A stretch of 8,979 bases of DNA from CAZYVA01 sp964650695. GTDB lineage: Bacteria; Bacillota; Clostridia; Lachnospirales; Lachnospiraceae. Position numbers and translations under genes: made by a program. Positions 1 to 6,000 of this stretch are shown one piece after another. The notes under the pieces were generated by a model. The model saw only the letters and a list, made by a program, of their open reading frames with translations, was not told where the DNA came from and made no database searches. How positions within the stretch are numbered: the first letter of the stretch is position 1; the number at the start of each line of letters is the position of its first letter. Location of the stretch: the NCBI GenBank assembly GCA_964650695.1, contig CAZYVA010000077.1:1-8979 (forward strand), given 5' to 3'.

Positions 1-389
1 ATCCAATTGCAGATATGCTTACAAGAATCCGTAACGCGAACACTGCAAAACATGATACAGTAGATGTACCGTCATCCAGGATGAAGCTTGCTATCGCGAA
101 TATTCTGCTGGAAGAGGGCTATATTGAGAAATATGACATGATTGAAGACGGCATATTCAAGACCATCCGTATCACTTTAAAGTATGGCGCGGATAAGAAC
201 GAGAAGGTTATTACCGGGCTGAAGAGGATTTCCAAACCGGGCCTCCGTGTATATAGCCCGAGCGATAAAGTACCGAAAGTATTCGGTGGGCTTGGGACCG
301 CGATTATCTCCACAAACCATGGCGTGATCACGGACAAAGAGGCAAGGAAGCTCGGCGTAGGCGGGGAAGTGCTGTGCTTTATCTGGTGA
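1..389 (+). CDS. rpsH: 30S ribosomal protein S8 (5' end missing)
   Basis: S8 binds the central domain of 16S rRNA and is needed for small-subunit assembly. In many bacteria it is also the translational repressor of the spc operon. The frame is already open at base 1: the residues PIAD come before the internal Met at position 15, matching the family's usual start SDPIADMLTRIRNAN, so only about five or six residues lie outside the window. The C-terminal half carries the S8 pattern: the RVYS stretch, the GLGTAIISTNHGVITD segment, and the end GGEVLCFIW, which closes the protein at the expected place. It is the first gene seen here of the spc operon and is followed by a 93-base gap before rplF. 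Identification is firm; only the 5' end is missing. Confidence 0.97.
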   Translation, partial: PIADMLTRIRNANTAKHDTVDVPSSRMKLAIANILLEEGYIEKYDMIEDGIFKTIRITLKYGADKNEKVITGLKRISKPGLRVYSPSDKVPKVFGGLGTAIISTNHGVITDKEARKLGVGGEVLCFIW

Positions 390-404
390 TAGACACATAC
401 CTCG

Positions 405-451
405 TTCAGTGCCCACAGCAGCTGAAAACAGAGCGGGTGGATTGCCCGTTC
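405..451 (+). other. two tandem stem-loops in the rpsH-rplF gap
   Basis: Two adjacent inverted repeats fill the middle of the gap. The first pairs TTCAGTGC (405-412) with GCA and CTGAA (418-420, 422-426) around the loop CCACA, with one bulged G. The second pairs GAGCGGG (431-437) with CCCGTTC (445-451), including one G-U pair, around a 7-base loop. Neither has a T-run after it, so they are not intrinsic terminators. They may mark an RNA processing or translational control point before the rplF ribosome binding site (AAAGGAGG, near 467-475). The pairing is read from the sequence; the function is inference. Confidence 0.45.
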
Positions 452-482
452 CGAAAATCTAAGTTAAAGGAGGAATCAGGAT

Positions 483-1025
483 ATGTCACGTATCGGCAGA
501 CAGCCAGTCGTAATTCCGGCGGGTGTAACTGTTGAAGTTTTTGAAGGAAATAAAGTGACTGTAAAAGGTCCGAAAGGAGAATTGTCGAGAGAACTTCCTA
601 CAGAAATGGAAATTAAGCAGGAAGGAAATGAAATCAGGGTATCGAGGCCGAACAACCTCAAGAAGATGAAATCGCTGCACGGCCTCACAAGGACACTCAT
701 CAACAATATGGTGATCGGAGTGACGGACGGCTACCAAAAAGTACTGGAGATCAATGGTGTTGGTTACAGGGCGGCCAAATCCGGAAAGAAATTGACGCTG
801 AACCTTGGGTATTCGCACCCAGTTGAGATGGAAGACCCAGAGGGCATCGAGACTGTGGTAGAGGGGCAGAATAAAATTACCGTAAAAGGCATCAACAAGG
901 AAAAGGTCGGCCAGTATGCGGCCGATATAAGGGATAAGAGAAAACCGGAGCCGTATAAGGGCAAGGGCATCAAGTATGCTGATGAAGTCATCAGGCGTAA
1001 AGTTGGTAAGACAGGTAAGAAATAA
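483..1025 (+). CDS. rplF: 50S ribosomal protein L6
   Basis: L6 binds 23S rRNA near the factor-binding site (sarcin-ricin loop region) of the large subunit. The 180-residue length is normal for the family. The N-terminus MSRIGRQPVVIPAGV and the C-terminal signature PEPYKGKGIKY (about residues 153-163), followed by a basic tail, are diagnostic. The two L6-type domains are visible as two repeats of the beta-rich pattern, including VTVKGPKGEL near residue 26 and ITVKGINKEKVGQYAADIR near residue 131. The start at 483 is set by a strong AAAGGAGG Shine-Dalgarno sequence about 9 bases upstream and by the conserved N-terminus. The gene follows the hairpin-bearing rpsH gap and is separated from rplR by 20 bases. 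No irregularities are seen. Confidence 0.98.
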   Translation: MSRIGRQPVVIPAGVTVEVFEGNKVTVKGPKGELSRELPTEMEIKQEGNEIRVSRPNNLKKMKSLHGLTRTLINNMVIGVTDGYQKVLEINGVGYRAAKSGKKLTLNLGYSHPVEMEDPEGIETVVEGQNKITVKGINKEKVGQYAADIRDKRKPEPYKGKGIKYADEVIRRKVGKTGKK

Positions 1026-1045
1026 GAGGAAAGGAGAGTATCACA

Positions 1046-1414
1046 ATGGTTAAAAAGAAATCAAGAACCGAAGTACGCAGAAAGAAGCATAAAAGGATCC
1101 GTAACCATTTGAGCGGTACGCCGCAGCGTCCGCGTCTGGTTGTTTTCAGAAGCAATAGCCATATGTATGCACAGATCGTTGACGATACAGTTGCACATAC
1201 TCTGGTTTCCGCTTCCACTCTGGAAAAAGATGTAAGAGCGAATCTGGAAAAGACCAACAATGTAGCGGCGGCAGCGTATTTGGGGAAAACGATTGCCGAA
1301 AGGGCGGCCGGGAAAGGTATTAAGGATGTTGTCTTTGACAGGGGCGGCTTTTTATACCATGGGAAAATCAAAGCATTGGCCGAGGCTGCCAGGGAAGCTG
1401 GATTGAATTTCTAG
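1046..1414 (+). CDS. rplR: 50S ribosomal protein L18
   Basis: L18 binds 5S rRNA and helps attach it to the large subunit in the central protuberance. At 122 residues it has the usual length. The basic N-terminal tail (about residues 1-25, many Lys and Arg) precedes the conserved core RPRLVVFRSNSHMYAQIVDD and the C-terminal pattern FDRGGFLYHGKIKALAEAAR, followed by GLNF at the very end, which is the family hallmark. An AGGAAAGGAG ribosome binding site lies just upstream of the ATG. It is tightly packed between rplF (20 bases) and rpsE (14 bases), so the three are probably cotranscribed. No odd features are seen. Confidence 0.98.
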   Translation: MVKKKSRTEVRRKKHKRIRNHLSGTPQRPRLVVFRSNSHMYAQIVDDTVAHTLVSASTLEKDVRANLEKTNNVAAAAYLGKTIAERAAGKGIKDVVFDRGGFLYHGKIKALAEAAREAGLNF

Positions 1415-1428
1415 AAGGAGGAGCATAC

Positions 1429-1938
1429 ATGAAACAGGAACGTATTGATGCTGGTTCATTAGAATTAACAGAAAAAGTAGTGTCCATCAAGCGTGTAACC
1501 AAAGTTGTTAAAGGCGGCCGTAACATGAGATTCACAGCTTTAGTGGTTGTCGGCGACGGTAAAGGCCACGTTGGTGCAGGCTTGGGGAAAGCAACTGAGA
1601 TTCCGGAGGCAATCCGAAAAGGGAAAGAAGACGCGGCAAAGCATCTGATTACCGTAGCTTTGGATGACAAGGAAAGCATTACACATGATTTTATCGGTAA
1701 ATTCGGCGGGGCAACCGTATTGCTTAAGAAAGCCCCGGAAGGCACCGGGGTGATTGCCGGCGGATCAGTCCGCGCGGTTATTGAAATGGCGGGGATCAAG
1801 AATATCCGTACCAAATCCCTTGGTTCCAATAATAAACAGAATGTTGTCCTGGCAACCGTTGAAGGATTACGCCAGATCAAAACTCCGGAAGAAGTAGCCA
1901 GGCTCCGCGGTAAATCCGTGGAAGAGATTTTAGGCTAA
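1429..1938 (+). CDS. rpsE: 30S ribosomal protein S5
   Basis: S5 lies at the mRNA entry side of the small subunit and contributes to decoding fidelity. Changes in its N-terminal loop give spectinomycin resistance in other bacteria. The 169-residue length is normal. The N-terminal S5 RNA-binding domain spans about residues 11-76, with GGRNMRFTALVVVGDGKGHVG at about 29-49 and the helix KATEIPEAIRKG after it. The C-terminal domain starts near residue 84 and contains GTGVIAGGSVRAVIEMAGI. The spectinomycin loop region (VVKGGR, residues 27-32) looks ordinary. The gene starts after AGAAGGAGG, 14 bases from rplR. Its end (TAAGGAGG) overlaps the ribosome binding site of rpmD, so the two are probably translated in a coupled way. 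Confidence 0.98.
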   Translation: MKQERIDAGSLELTEKVVSIKRVTKVVKGGRNMRFTALVVVGDGKGHVGAGLGKATEIPEAIRKGKEDAAKHLITVALDDKESITHDFIGKFGGATVLLKKAPEGTGVIAGGSVRAVIEMAGIKNIRTKSLGSNNKQNVVLATVEGLRQIKTPEEVARLRGKSVEEILG

Positions 1939-1952
1939 GGAGGTAAAAACCG

Positions 1953-2132
1953 ATGGCAAATTTAAAAATCACTTTAGTGAAATCTCCAATTGGGGCGATC
2001 CCAAAGCATAGAAGGACTGTTAAAGCGCTTGGTCTCCGGAAGCTGCATAAGACTGTGGAGCTTCCGGACAATGCCGCAACGAGAGGAATGATCCGACAGG
2101 TAGGGTATCTGTTGAAAGTAGAAGAAGCATAA
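1953..2132 (+). CDS. rpmD: 50S ribosomal protein L30
   Basis: L30 is a small protein of the large subunit that contacts 23S rRNA. The frame encodes 59 residues, the usual size of the short bacterial form. The translation starts MANLKITLVKSPIGAIPKHR and goes on with the typical RTVKALGLRKLHKTVELPDN segment and a final GMIRQVGYLLKVEEA, which together identify L30. The ATG follows AAGGAGG at 1937-1943, a Shine-Dalgarno sequence that begins in the stop codon of rpsE. The gene sits at its standard place between rpsE and rplO. A 67-base spacer containing a short hairpin follows it. Confidence 0.97.
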   Translation: MANLKITLVKSPIGAIPKHRRTVKALGLRKLHKTVELPDNAATRGMIRQVGYLLKVEEA

Positions 2133-2135
2133 AAC

Positions 2136-2162
2136 GTAACTGTGAGAGTACGGAACAGTTAC
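2136..2162 (+). other. stem-loop in the rpmD-rplO gap
   Basis: GTAACTGT (2136-2143) and ACAGTTAC (2155-2162) are a perfect 8-bp inverted repeat around an 11-base loop. It begins four bases after the rpmD stop codon. No T-run follows, so it is not an intrinsic terminator. The rplO ribosome binding site AAGGAGGT (2186-2193) lies outside the stem. The function is unknown; transcript stabilisation or processing are possibilities. Confidence 0.4.
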
Positions 2163-2199
2163 CATCCAATGAATTCAGATAAGGTAAGGAGGTGTCGCA

Positions 2200-2637
2200 A
2201 TGGATTTATCAAATTTAAAGCCGGCCAAGGGATCAAAGCACAATAATTTCAGGAAAGGCCGGGGACACGGATCCGGGAACGGAAAGACGGCCGGGAAGGG
2301 GCATAAAGGCCAGAAAGCACGTTCCGGCTCACCAAGGCCGGGATTTGAAGGCGGCCAGATGCCATTATATAGAAGGATCCCGAAGAGAGGTTTTACAAAC
2401 ATCAATTCCAAAGAAATCGTTGGCATCAATGTAAGCGCCCTTGAGGTGTTTGACGACGATGCGGTTGTTTCCGTGGAAACACTCATGGAACGGAGAATCG
2501 TCAGGAATCCAAAAGATGGCGTGAAGATCCTGGGTAACGGGGAACTGACGAAAAGGCTGACGGTGCAGGCGAACGCATTCAGCGCAGGGGCTGTCGCTAA
2601 GATCGAAGCGGTAGGTGGAAAAACAGAGGTGATCTAA
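2200..2637 (+). CDS. rplO: 50S ribosomal protein L15
   Basis: L15 is a late-assembly 23S rRNA-binding protein of the large subunit. At 145 residues it has the usual length. The glycine- and lysine-rich extended N-terminal half is typical: MDLSNLKPAKGSKHNNFRKG, then a GRGHGSGNGKTAGKGHKGQK-type segment and RPGFEGGQMPLYRRIPKRGF near residues 48-67. The C-terminal globular domain has the family signature around VKILGNGELTKRLTVQANAF and SAGAVAKIEAVGG. The start is preceded by AAGGAGGT with 6 bases of spacing. Its TAA stop overlaps the secY ATG by one base (TAATG), which suggests translational coupling to secY. Confidence 0.98.
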   Translation: MDLSNLKPAKGSKHNNFRKGRGHGSGNGKTAGKGHKGQKARSGSPRPGFEGGQMPLYRRIPKRGFTNINSKEIVGINVSALEVFDDDAVVSVETLMERRIVRNPKDGVKILGNGELTKRLTVQANAFSAGAVAKIEAVGGKTEVI

Positions 2638-3953
2638 TGTTAAAGACTTTCCGAAAAGCATTTCAGATGAAAGATATCCGCGCGAAAATCGGATATACGT
2701 TTTTGATGTTAATCGTGATACGACTTGGTTCAGGGCTCCCGACACCGGGGGTCAATGCAAGTTATATTCAAAACTTCTTTGAGCAGAATACCGGTGAGGC
2801 GTTTAACCTGTTTAACGCTTTCACCGGCGGATCTTTTGAAAAGATGTCCGTGTTGGCGCTGAGTATCACCCCCTATATCACAGCATCCATTATTATGCAG
2901 CTTTTGACGATCGCAATCCCGAAGCTGGAAGAGATGCATAAGGAAGGGGAAGAAGGGCGGAAGAAAATCGTGGCGATTACCCGTTACCTGACAGTAGGCT
3001 TGTCGCTTTTAGAGTCTACCGCAATGGCTGTCGGGTTTGGGCGCCAGGGGCTTTTAAATGAGTTTAATTTTGTCAACGCGGCGGTTGTCGTGCTTACGCT
3101 TACAGCAGGATCTGCTCTTTTGATGTGGATTGGCGAGCGGATTACGGAAAAAGGCATCGGGAATGGTATCTCCATCGTGCTTGTGATTAATATTGTTTCC
3201 CGTATCCCCAGCGATATGTCAACACTGTTTGAACAGTTCGTAAAAGGAAAGAGCCTTGCAACCGGCACTCTGGCAGTGCTGATCATCCTTGCGATCATTC
3301 TTGCGCTGGTGGTTTTCACGGTAATCCTCCAGGATGGGGAGCGCAGGATCGCGGTACAGTATTCACAGAAGACGGTTGGGCGGAGAACTTATGGGGGGCA
3401 GTCTACGAATATCCCCTTGAAGGTCAATACAGCGGGTGTTATCCCGATCATCTTTTCGTCTTCACTGATGCAGTTCCCGATCATCATTGCGTCTTTTATG
3501 GGTAAAGGCGAGGGAAGCGGGATTGGAAGTGAGATTCTGCGGGGCATGAACCAGAGCAACTGGTGTAACCCGGAGCAGATCAAATATTCCTGGGGATTGG
3601 TTGTGTACATTATTTTAACCGTGTTTTTTGCTTATTTTTATACGTCCATCACGTTTAACCCGATGGAGATCGCAAACAACATGAAGAAGAGCGGTGGTTT
3701 CATTCCGGGGATCCGTCCGGGCAGGCCAACGGTGGAATACCTGACAAAGATTTTGAATTATATCATTTTTGTAGGTGCGTGCGGTTTGATCATTGTCCAG
3801 GTCGTTCCTATCTTTTTTAATGGATGGCTGGGTGCGGATGTATCCTTTGGAGGGACTTCTTTGATAATTATTGTCAGCGTTATCCTGGAGACTTTGAAGC
3901 AGATAGAGTCCCAGACGCTGGTACGAAGCTACAAAGGATTTTTGAATGGTTAG
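2637..3953 (+). CDS. secY: preprotein translocase channel subunit SecY
   Basis: SecY forms the membrane channel through which SecA-driven and co-translational export occurs, together with SecE and SecG. The 438-residue product has the expected ten membrane segments: the first is near residues 18-32, the second follows the lateral-gate and plug region (about 60-95), and the last ends near residue 420. Family landmarks are LPTPGVN in the first outer loop, LSITPYITASIIMQLL near TM2, the cytoplasmic loop QKTVGRRTYGGQSTNIPLKVN, which contacts SecA or ribosome, GFIPGIRPGRPTVEYL before TM9, and the C-terminal SQTLVRSYKGFL. The gene overlaps rplO by one base and has no separate strong ribosome binding site, so translation probably depends on rplO. 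An 81-base gap with a long hairpin separates it from adk. Confidence 0.98.
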   Translation: MLKTFRKAFQMKDIRAKIGYTFLMLIVIRLGSGLPTPGVNASYIQNFFEQNTGEAFNLFNAFTGGSFEKMSVLALSITPYITASIIMQLLTIAIPKLEEMHKEGEEGRKKIVAITRYLTVGLSLLESTAMAVGFGRQGLLNEFNFVNAAVVVLTLTAGSALLMWIGERITEKGIGNGISIVLVINIVSRIPSDMSTLFEQFVKGKSLATGTLAVLIILAIILALVVFTVILQDGERRIAVQYSQKTVGRRTYGGQSTNIPLKVNTAGVIPIIFSSSLMQFPIIIASFMGKGEGSGIGSEILRGMNQSNWCNPEQIKYSWGLVVYIILTVFFAYFYTSITFNPMEIANNMKKSGGFIPGIRPGRPTVEYLTKILNYIIFVGACGLIIVQVVPIFFNGWLGADVSFGGTSLIIIVSVILETLKQIESQTLVRSYKGFLNG

Positions 3954-3980
3954 CCAAACCGGTATTTATGGGATGGCGTA

Positions 3981-4016
3981 CATTTTGACTCGCGGATTTA
4001 TCTGCGGGTTAAAATG
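3981..4016 (+). other. long perfect stem-loop between secY and adk
   Basis: Positions 3981-4016 fold into one continuous 17-bp stem with a nominal 2-base loop, so the top pair or pairs would open in practice. All positions pair, three of them as G-U. The arms run from CATTTTGACTCGCGGAT to ATCTGCGGGTTAAAATG. It starts 27 bases after the secY stop and ends four bases before the adk ribosome binding site (AAGGAG, 4021-4026). No U-run follows, so it does not look like an intrinsic terminator. It could be an RNase III or RNase Y processing site, or set the ratio of secY to adk expression. Three G-U pairs in an otherwise unbroken stem suggest an RNA structure more than a DNA-binding palindrome. Confidence 0.55.
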
Positions 4017-4034
4017 CTATAAGGAGACTGGGTT

Positions 4035-4679
4035 ATGAAGATTATTATGTTGGGTGCGCCCGGAGCCGGGAAAGGGACGCAGGCAAAGAAAATTGCCGTA
4101 AAGTACGGAATCCCACATATTTCCACAGGGGATATTTTCCGGGCAAATATTAAAAACGGGACGGAACTTGGGAAAAAAGCGAAGACGTACATGGATCAGG
4201 GGCTTTTGGTCCCGGATGAATTGGTGGTGGATTTAGTGGCAGACCGCATAGGCCAGGAGGACTGCGGGGGCGGCTATGTACTGGACGGATTTCCCAGGAC
4301 GATCCCGCAGGCAGAGGCGCTGGACCAGGCGCTGGCAAAAATGGGCGGTAAAATGGATTTTGCGATTGATGTTGATGTACCGGATGAGAATATCATAAAG
4401 AGAATGTCCGGCCGTCGGGCGTGCGTGGGATGTGGCGCGACGTACCATCTGGAATATGCACCGTCAAAGGCGGAAGGGATTTGTGATATGTGCGGGAAAG
4501 AATTGATCCTGCGGGATGACGACAAACCGGAGACCGTGCGCAAGCGCCTGGATGTGTACCACGGGCAGACGCAGCCGCTGATCGACTATTATACGAGGGC
4601 AGGCATCTTGCGGACGGTAGACGGTACCGTGGATATTGACGATGTGTTCGCGGCAATTGTGAAAATATTGGGGGAGTAG
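4035..4679 (+). CDS. adk: adenylate kinase, zinc-binding long form
   Basis: Adenylate kinase interconverts ATP plus AMP with two ADP in the cytoplasm and balances the adenylate pool. The P-loop GAPGAGKGT is at residues 7-15. The AMP-binding segment STGDIFR is at 30-36 and the conserved DGFPRT at 84-89. The long LID domain (about 125-160) carries four cysteines, C130, C133, C150 and C153, arranged as CxxC...CxxC. This is the structural zinc site of many Gram-positive adenylate kinases, in place of the E. coli His/Ser/Asp/Thr network. The 214-residue length is that of the long bacterial form. ATG 4035 is preceded by AAGGAG with 8 bases of spacing. It directly follows secY and is 6 bases from map, the standard Firmicute arrangement. 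Confidence 0.98.
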   Translation: MKIIMLGAPGAGKGTQAKKIAVKYGIPHISTGDIFRANIKNGTELGKKAKTYMDQGLLVPDELVVDLVADRIGQEDCGGGYVLDGFPRTIPQAEALDQALAKMGGKMDFAIDVDVPDENIIKRMSGRRACVGCGATYHLEYAPSKAEGICDMCGKELILRDDDKPETVRKRLDVYHGQTQPLIDYYTRAGILRTVDGTVDIDDVFAAIVKILGE

Positions 4680-4685
4680 CCTGTC

Positions 4686-5453
4686 ATGCCAATCACTGTT
4701 AAATCATCGAGGGAAATTGCATTCATGGCGCAGGCAGGGCGGATTCTTGAGACTGTGCACGAGGAGTTGGGAAAAGCGCTGCATCCGGGCATGACAACAT
4801 GGGAGATCGATAAGCTTGGGGAAGAGATCATCCGCAGTTATGGGTGCGTTCCGTCTTTCCTGGATTATAATGGATATCCGGCATCGATCTGCGTATCGCT
4901 CAATGAAGAAGTCGTACATGGCATCCCGGATAAGCACCGTTTTGTACGGGAAGGCGATATCGTCAGCCTGGATGCGGGGGTGATCTATAAAGGGTACCAC
5001 GCGGATGCAGCAAGAACCCACGGTATAGGGAATGTCAGCAAGGAAGCGCAGGCGCTCATTGATGTGACGCGCGAAAGCTTCTTTGAGGGGTTAAAGTACG
5101 CGAAAGAAGGAAACCATCTCTTTGATATTTCGGCCGCAGTCGGGAACTACGCCCAAACCCGCGGATATGGTGTCGTCCGGGATTTGTGCGGCCACGGGAT
5201 CGGGCATTCGCTGCATGAGGAACCTCAGATCCCCAATTTTGCGCAGAACCGGAAAGGCCCGAGATTAAAACGAGGGATGACGATTGCCGTTGAGCCTATG
5301 ATCAACCGGGGGTCGTGGGAAGTGGATTGGCTGGATAACGGCTGGACGGTTGTGACGAGAGACCATTCTTTGTCGGCGCATTACGAGAACACTATACTGA
5401 TTACGGAGAGGGAACCAGTCTTATTGACATTCAGTGAACCTCTTGCAGGATGA
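4686..5453 (+). CDS. map: methionine aminopeptidase type I
   Basis: This enzyme removes the initiator methionine from new proteins that have a small second residue. The 255-residue product is a compact type Ia form without an N-terminal zinc-finger extension. All five metal ligands are present: D96 and D107 (in SLDAGVIYKGYHADAART), H170 (in CGHGIGHSLHEEP), E203 (in VEPMIN) and E234 (in HYENTI). The catalytic histidines H78 (VVHGI) and H177 are also present. The spacing equals the E. coli numbering shifted by one. It starts 6 bases after adk, with a purine-rich GGGGGAG inside the adk end as ribosome binding site. The last residues after LLT (FSEPLAG) do not look like family sequence, and the region just after may be a deletion scar (see 5434-5523). 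Confidence 0.98.
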   Translation: MPITVKSSREIAFMAQAGRILETVHEELGKALHPGMTTWEIDKLGEEIIRSYGCVPSFLDYNGYPASICVSLNEEVVHGIPDKHRFVREGDIVSLDAGVIYKGYHADAARTHGIGNVSKEAQALIDVTRESFFEGLKYAKEGNHLFDISAAVGNYAQTRGYGVVRDLCGHGIGHSLHEEPQIPNFAQNRKGPRLKRGMTIAVEPMINRGSWEVDWLDNGWTVVTRDHSLSAHYENTILITEREPVLLTFSEPLAG

Positions 5454-5523
5454 CAATATCGCCGTACAGAAAAGAAGAGGCGGGATGAAAGATGGAGACG
5501 GACAAAAACAGGAGGGTGAATCT
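5434..5523 (+). pseudogene. possible 3' remnant of a KOW-domain gene
   Basis: In many Clostridia a small KOW-domain protein (L14e-like, about 90 residues) is encoded between map and infA. Here only 70 bases separate the two genes and no such gene fits. An open frame in phase with infA reads VNLLQDDNIAVQKRRGG and continues through KDGDGQKQEGES directly into the infA Met. From memory, this hydrophilic, basic stretch resembles the C-terminal tail of such KOW proteins. A deletion that joined the end of map to the last codons of the KOW gene would explain both this stretch and the unusual map C-terminus. This is an inference without an alignment; the stretch may simply be non-coding spacer. It contains the infA ribosome binding site AGGAGGGTG. 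Confidence 0.2.
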
Positions 5524-5742
5524 ATGTCAAAAGCGGACGTAATTGAAATCGAGGGAACTGTAGTTGAGAAACTGCCAAACGCAATGTTTCAGGTAGAGCT
5601 GGAAAACGGACATCAGGTACTTGCCCACATCAGCGGAAAACTCCGTATGAACTTTATCAAAATACTTCCGGGCGATAAAGTGACGCTGGAGTTATCCCCT
5701 TATGACCTTTCAAAAGGAAGAATTATCTGGCGTGACAAATAA
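5524..5742 (+). CDS. infA: translation initiation factor IF-1
   Basis: IF-1 binds the A site of the 30S subunit during initiation and assists IF-2 and IF-3. The start at 5524 gives exactly 72 residues, the family's standard length, beginning MSKADVIEIEGTVVEKLPNA. A longer open frame exists upstream in the same phase, but the conserved N-terminus and the ribosome binding site AGGAGGGTG (5510-5518) fix this start. The whole protein is a single OB fold, with the conserved segments FQVELENGHQVLAHISGKLR (about 22-41), then PGDKVTLELSPYDLSKGRI and the ending WRDK. It is followed immediately by a strong promoter, so it lies at the junction of the spc-type and alpha-type transcription units. Confidence 0.98.
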   Translation: MSKADVIEIEGTVVEKLPNAMFQVELENGHQVLAHISGKLRMNFIKILPGDKVTLELSPYDLSKGRIIWRDK

Positions 5743-5747
5743 AACGG

Positions 5748-5776
5748 TTGACGGGAAAAAACGGAAGTGATATACT
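5748..5776 (+). promoter_or_regulatory. sigma-A promoter for rpmJ and the alpha operon
   Basis: TTGACG at 5748-5753 (5 of 6 consensus -35) and TATACT at 5771-5776 (5 of 6 consensus -10) are separated by exactly 17 bases. Transcription would start near 5783. It begins only five bases after the infA stop and points toward rpmJ-rpsM-rpsK-rpsD-rpoA. It likely supplements read-through from the upstream spc operon. This is the clearest promoter in the window. Confidence 0.8.
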
Positions 5777-5793
5777 ATATAGGCATGTTTCTG

Positions 5794-5836
5794 GGCATTT
5801 TTATGGGAATATATGCTGGATTCCAGTAAAAATGCT
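5794..5836 (+). promoter_or_regulatory. stem-loop in the rpmJ 5' leader
   Basis: GCATTTTTAT-G-GGAAT (5795-5810) pairs with ATTCC-A-GTAAAAATGC (5820-5835). This gives ten pairs (one G-U), one G-A mismatch and five more pairs around the 9-base loop ATATGCTGG. An outer G-U pair can add 5794 and 5836. The hairpin starts about 12 bases after the predicted transcription start and ends about 37 bases before the rpmJ Shine-Dalgarno sequence. It has no T-run after it. It could protect the 5' end of the new transcript from decay or be a protein-binding leader element; the sequence does not decide between these. Confidence 0.5.
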
Positions 5837-5886
5837 GCGGGAACGGACGGAACTGTAAATGGGCAATAGATGAAAGGAGGCTCCCG

Positions 5887-6000
5887 GTGAAGGTTAGGTC
5901 ATCAGTGAAACCAATGTGTGAAAAATGCAAGGTAATCAAGAGAAAAGGAATCATCCGTATTATCTGCGAGAACCCAAAGCATAAACAGCGCCAGGGATAG
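5887..6000 (+). CDS. rpmJ: 50S ribosomal protein L36, zinc-binding type, GTG start
   Basis: L36 is the smallest protein of the large subunit and binds 23S rRNA. The 37-residue product reads MKVRSSVKPMCEKCKVIKRK and then GIIRIICENPKHKQRQG. It has the intact zinc ribbon C11, C14, C27 and H32, so it is the zinc-containing (C+) type rather than the zinc-independent paralogue. The start is GTG at 5887, fixed by the strong Shine-Dalgarno sequence AAAGGAGG (5873-5880), 6 bases upstream, and by the invariant MKVR N-terminus. It lies between infA and rpsM as in most Firmicutes. It is the first gene after the internal promoter. Confidence 0.97.
   Translation: MKVRSSVKPMCEKCKVIKRKGIIRIICENPKHKQRQG

Noticed and set aside
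1368..1880. 170-codon open frame on the minus strand
   Set aside because: It lies fully antisense to rplR/rpsE, which are certain, and its composition is that of a shadow frame.
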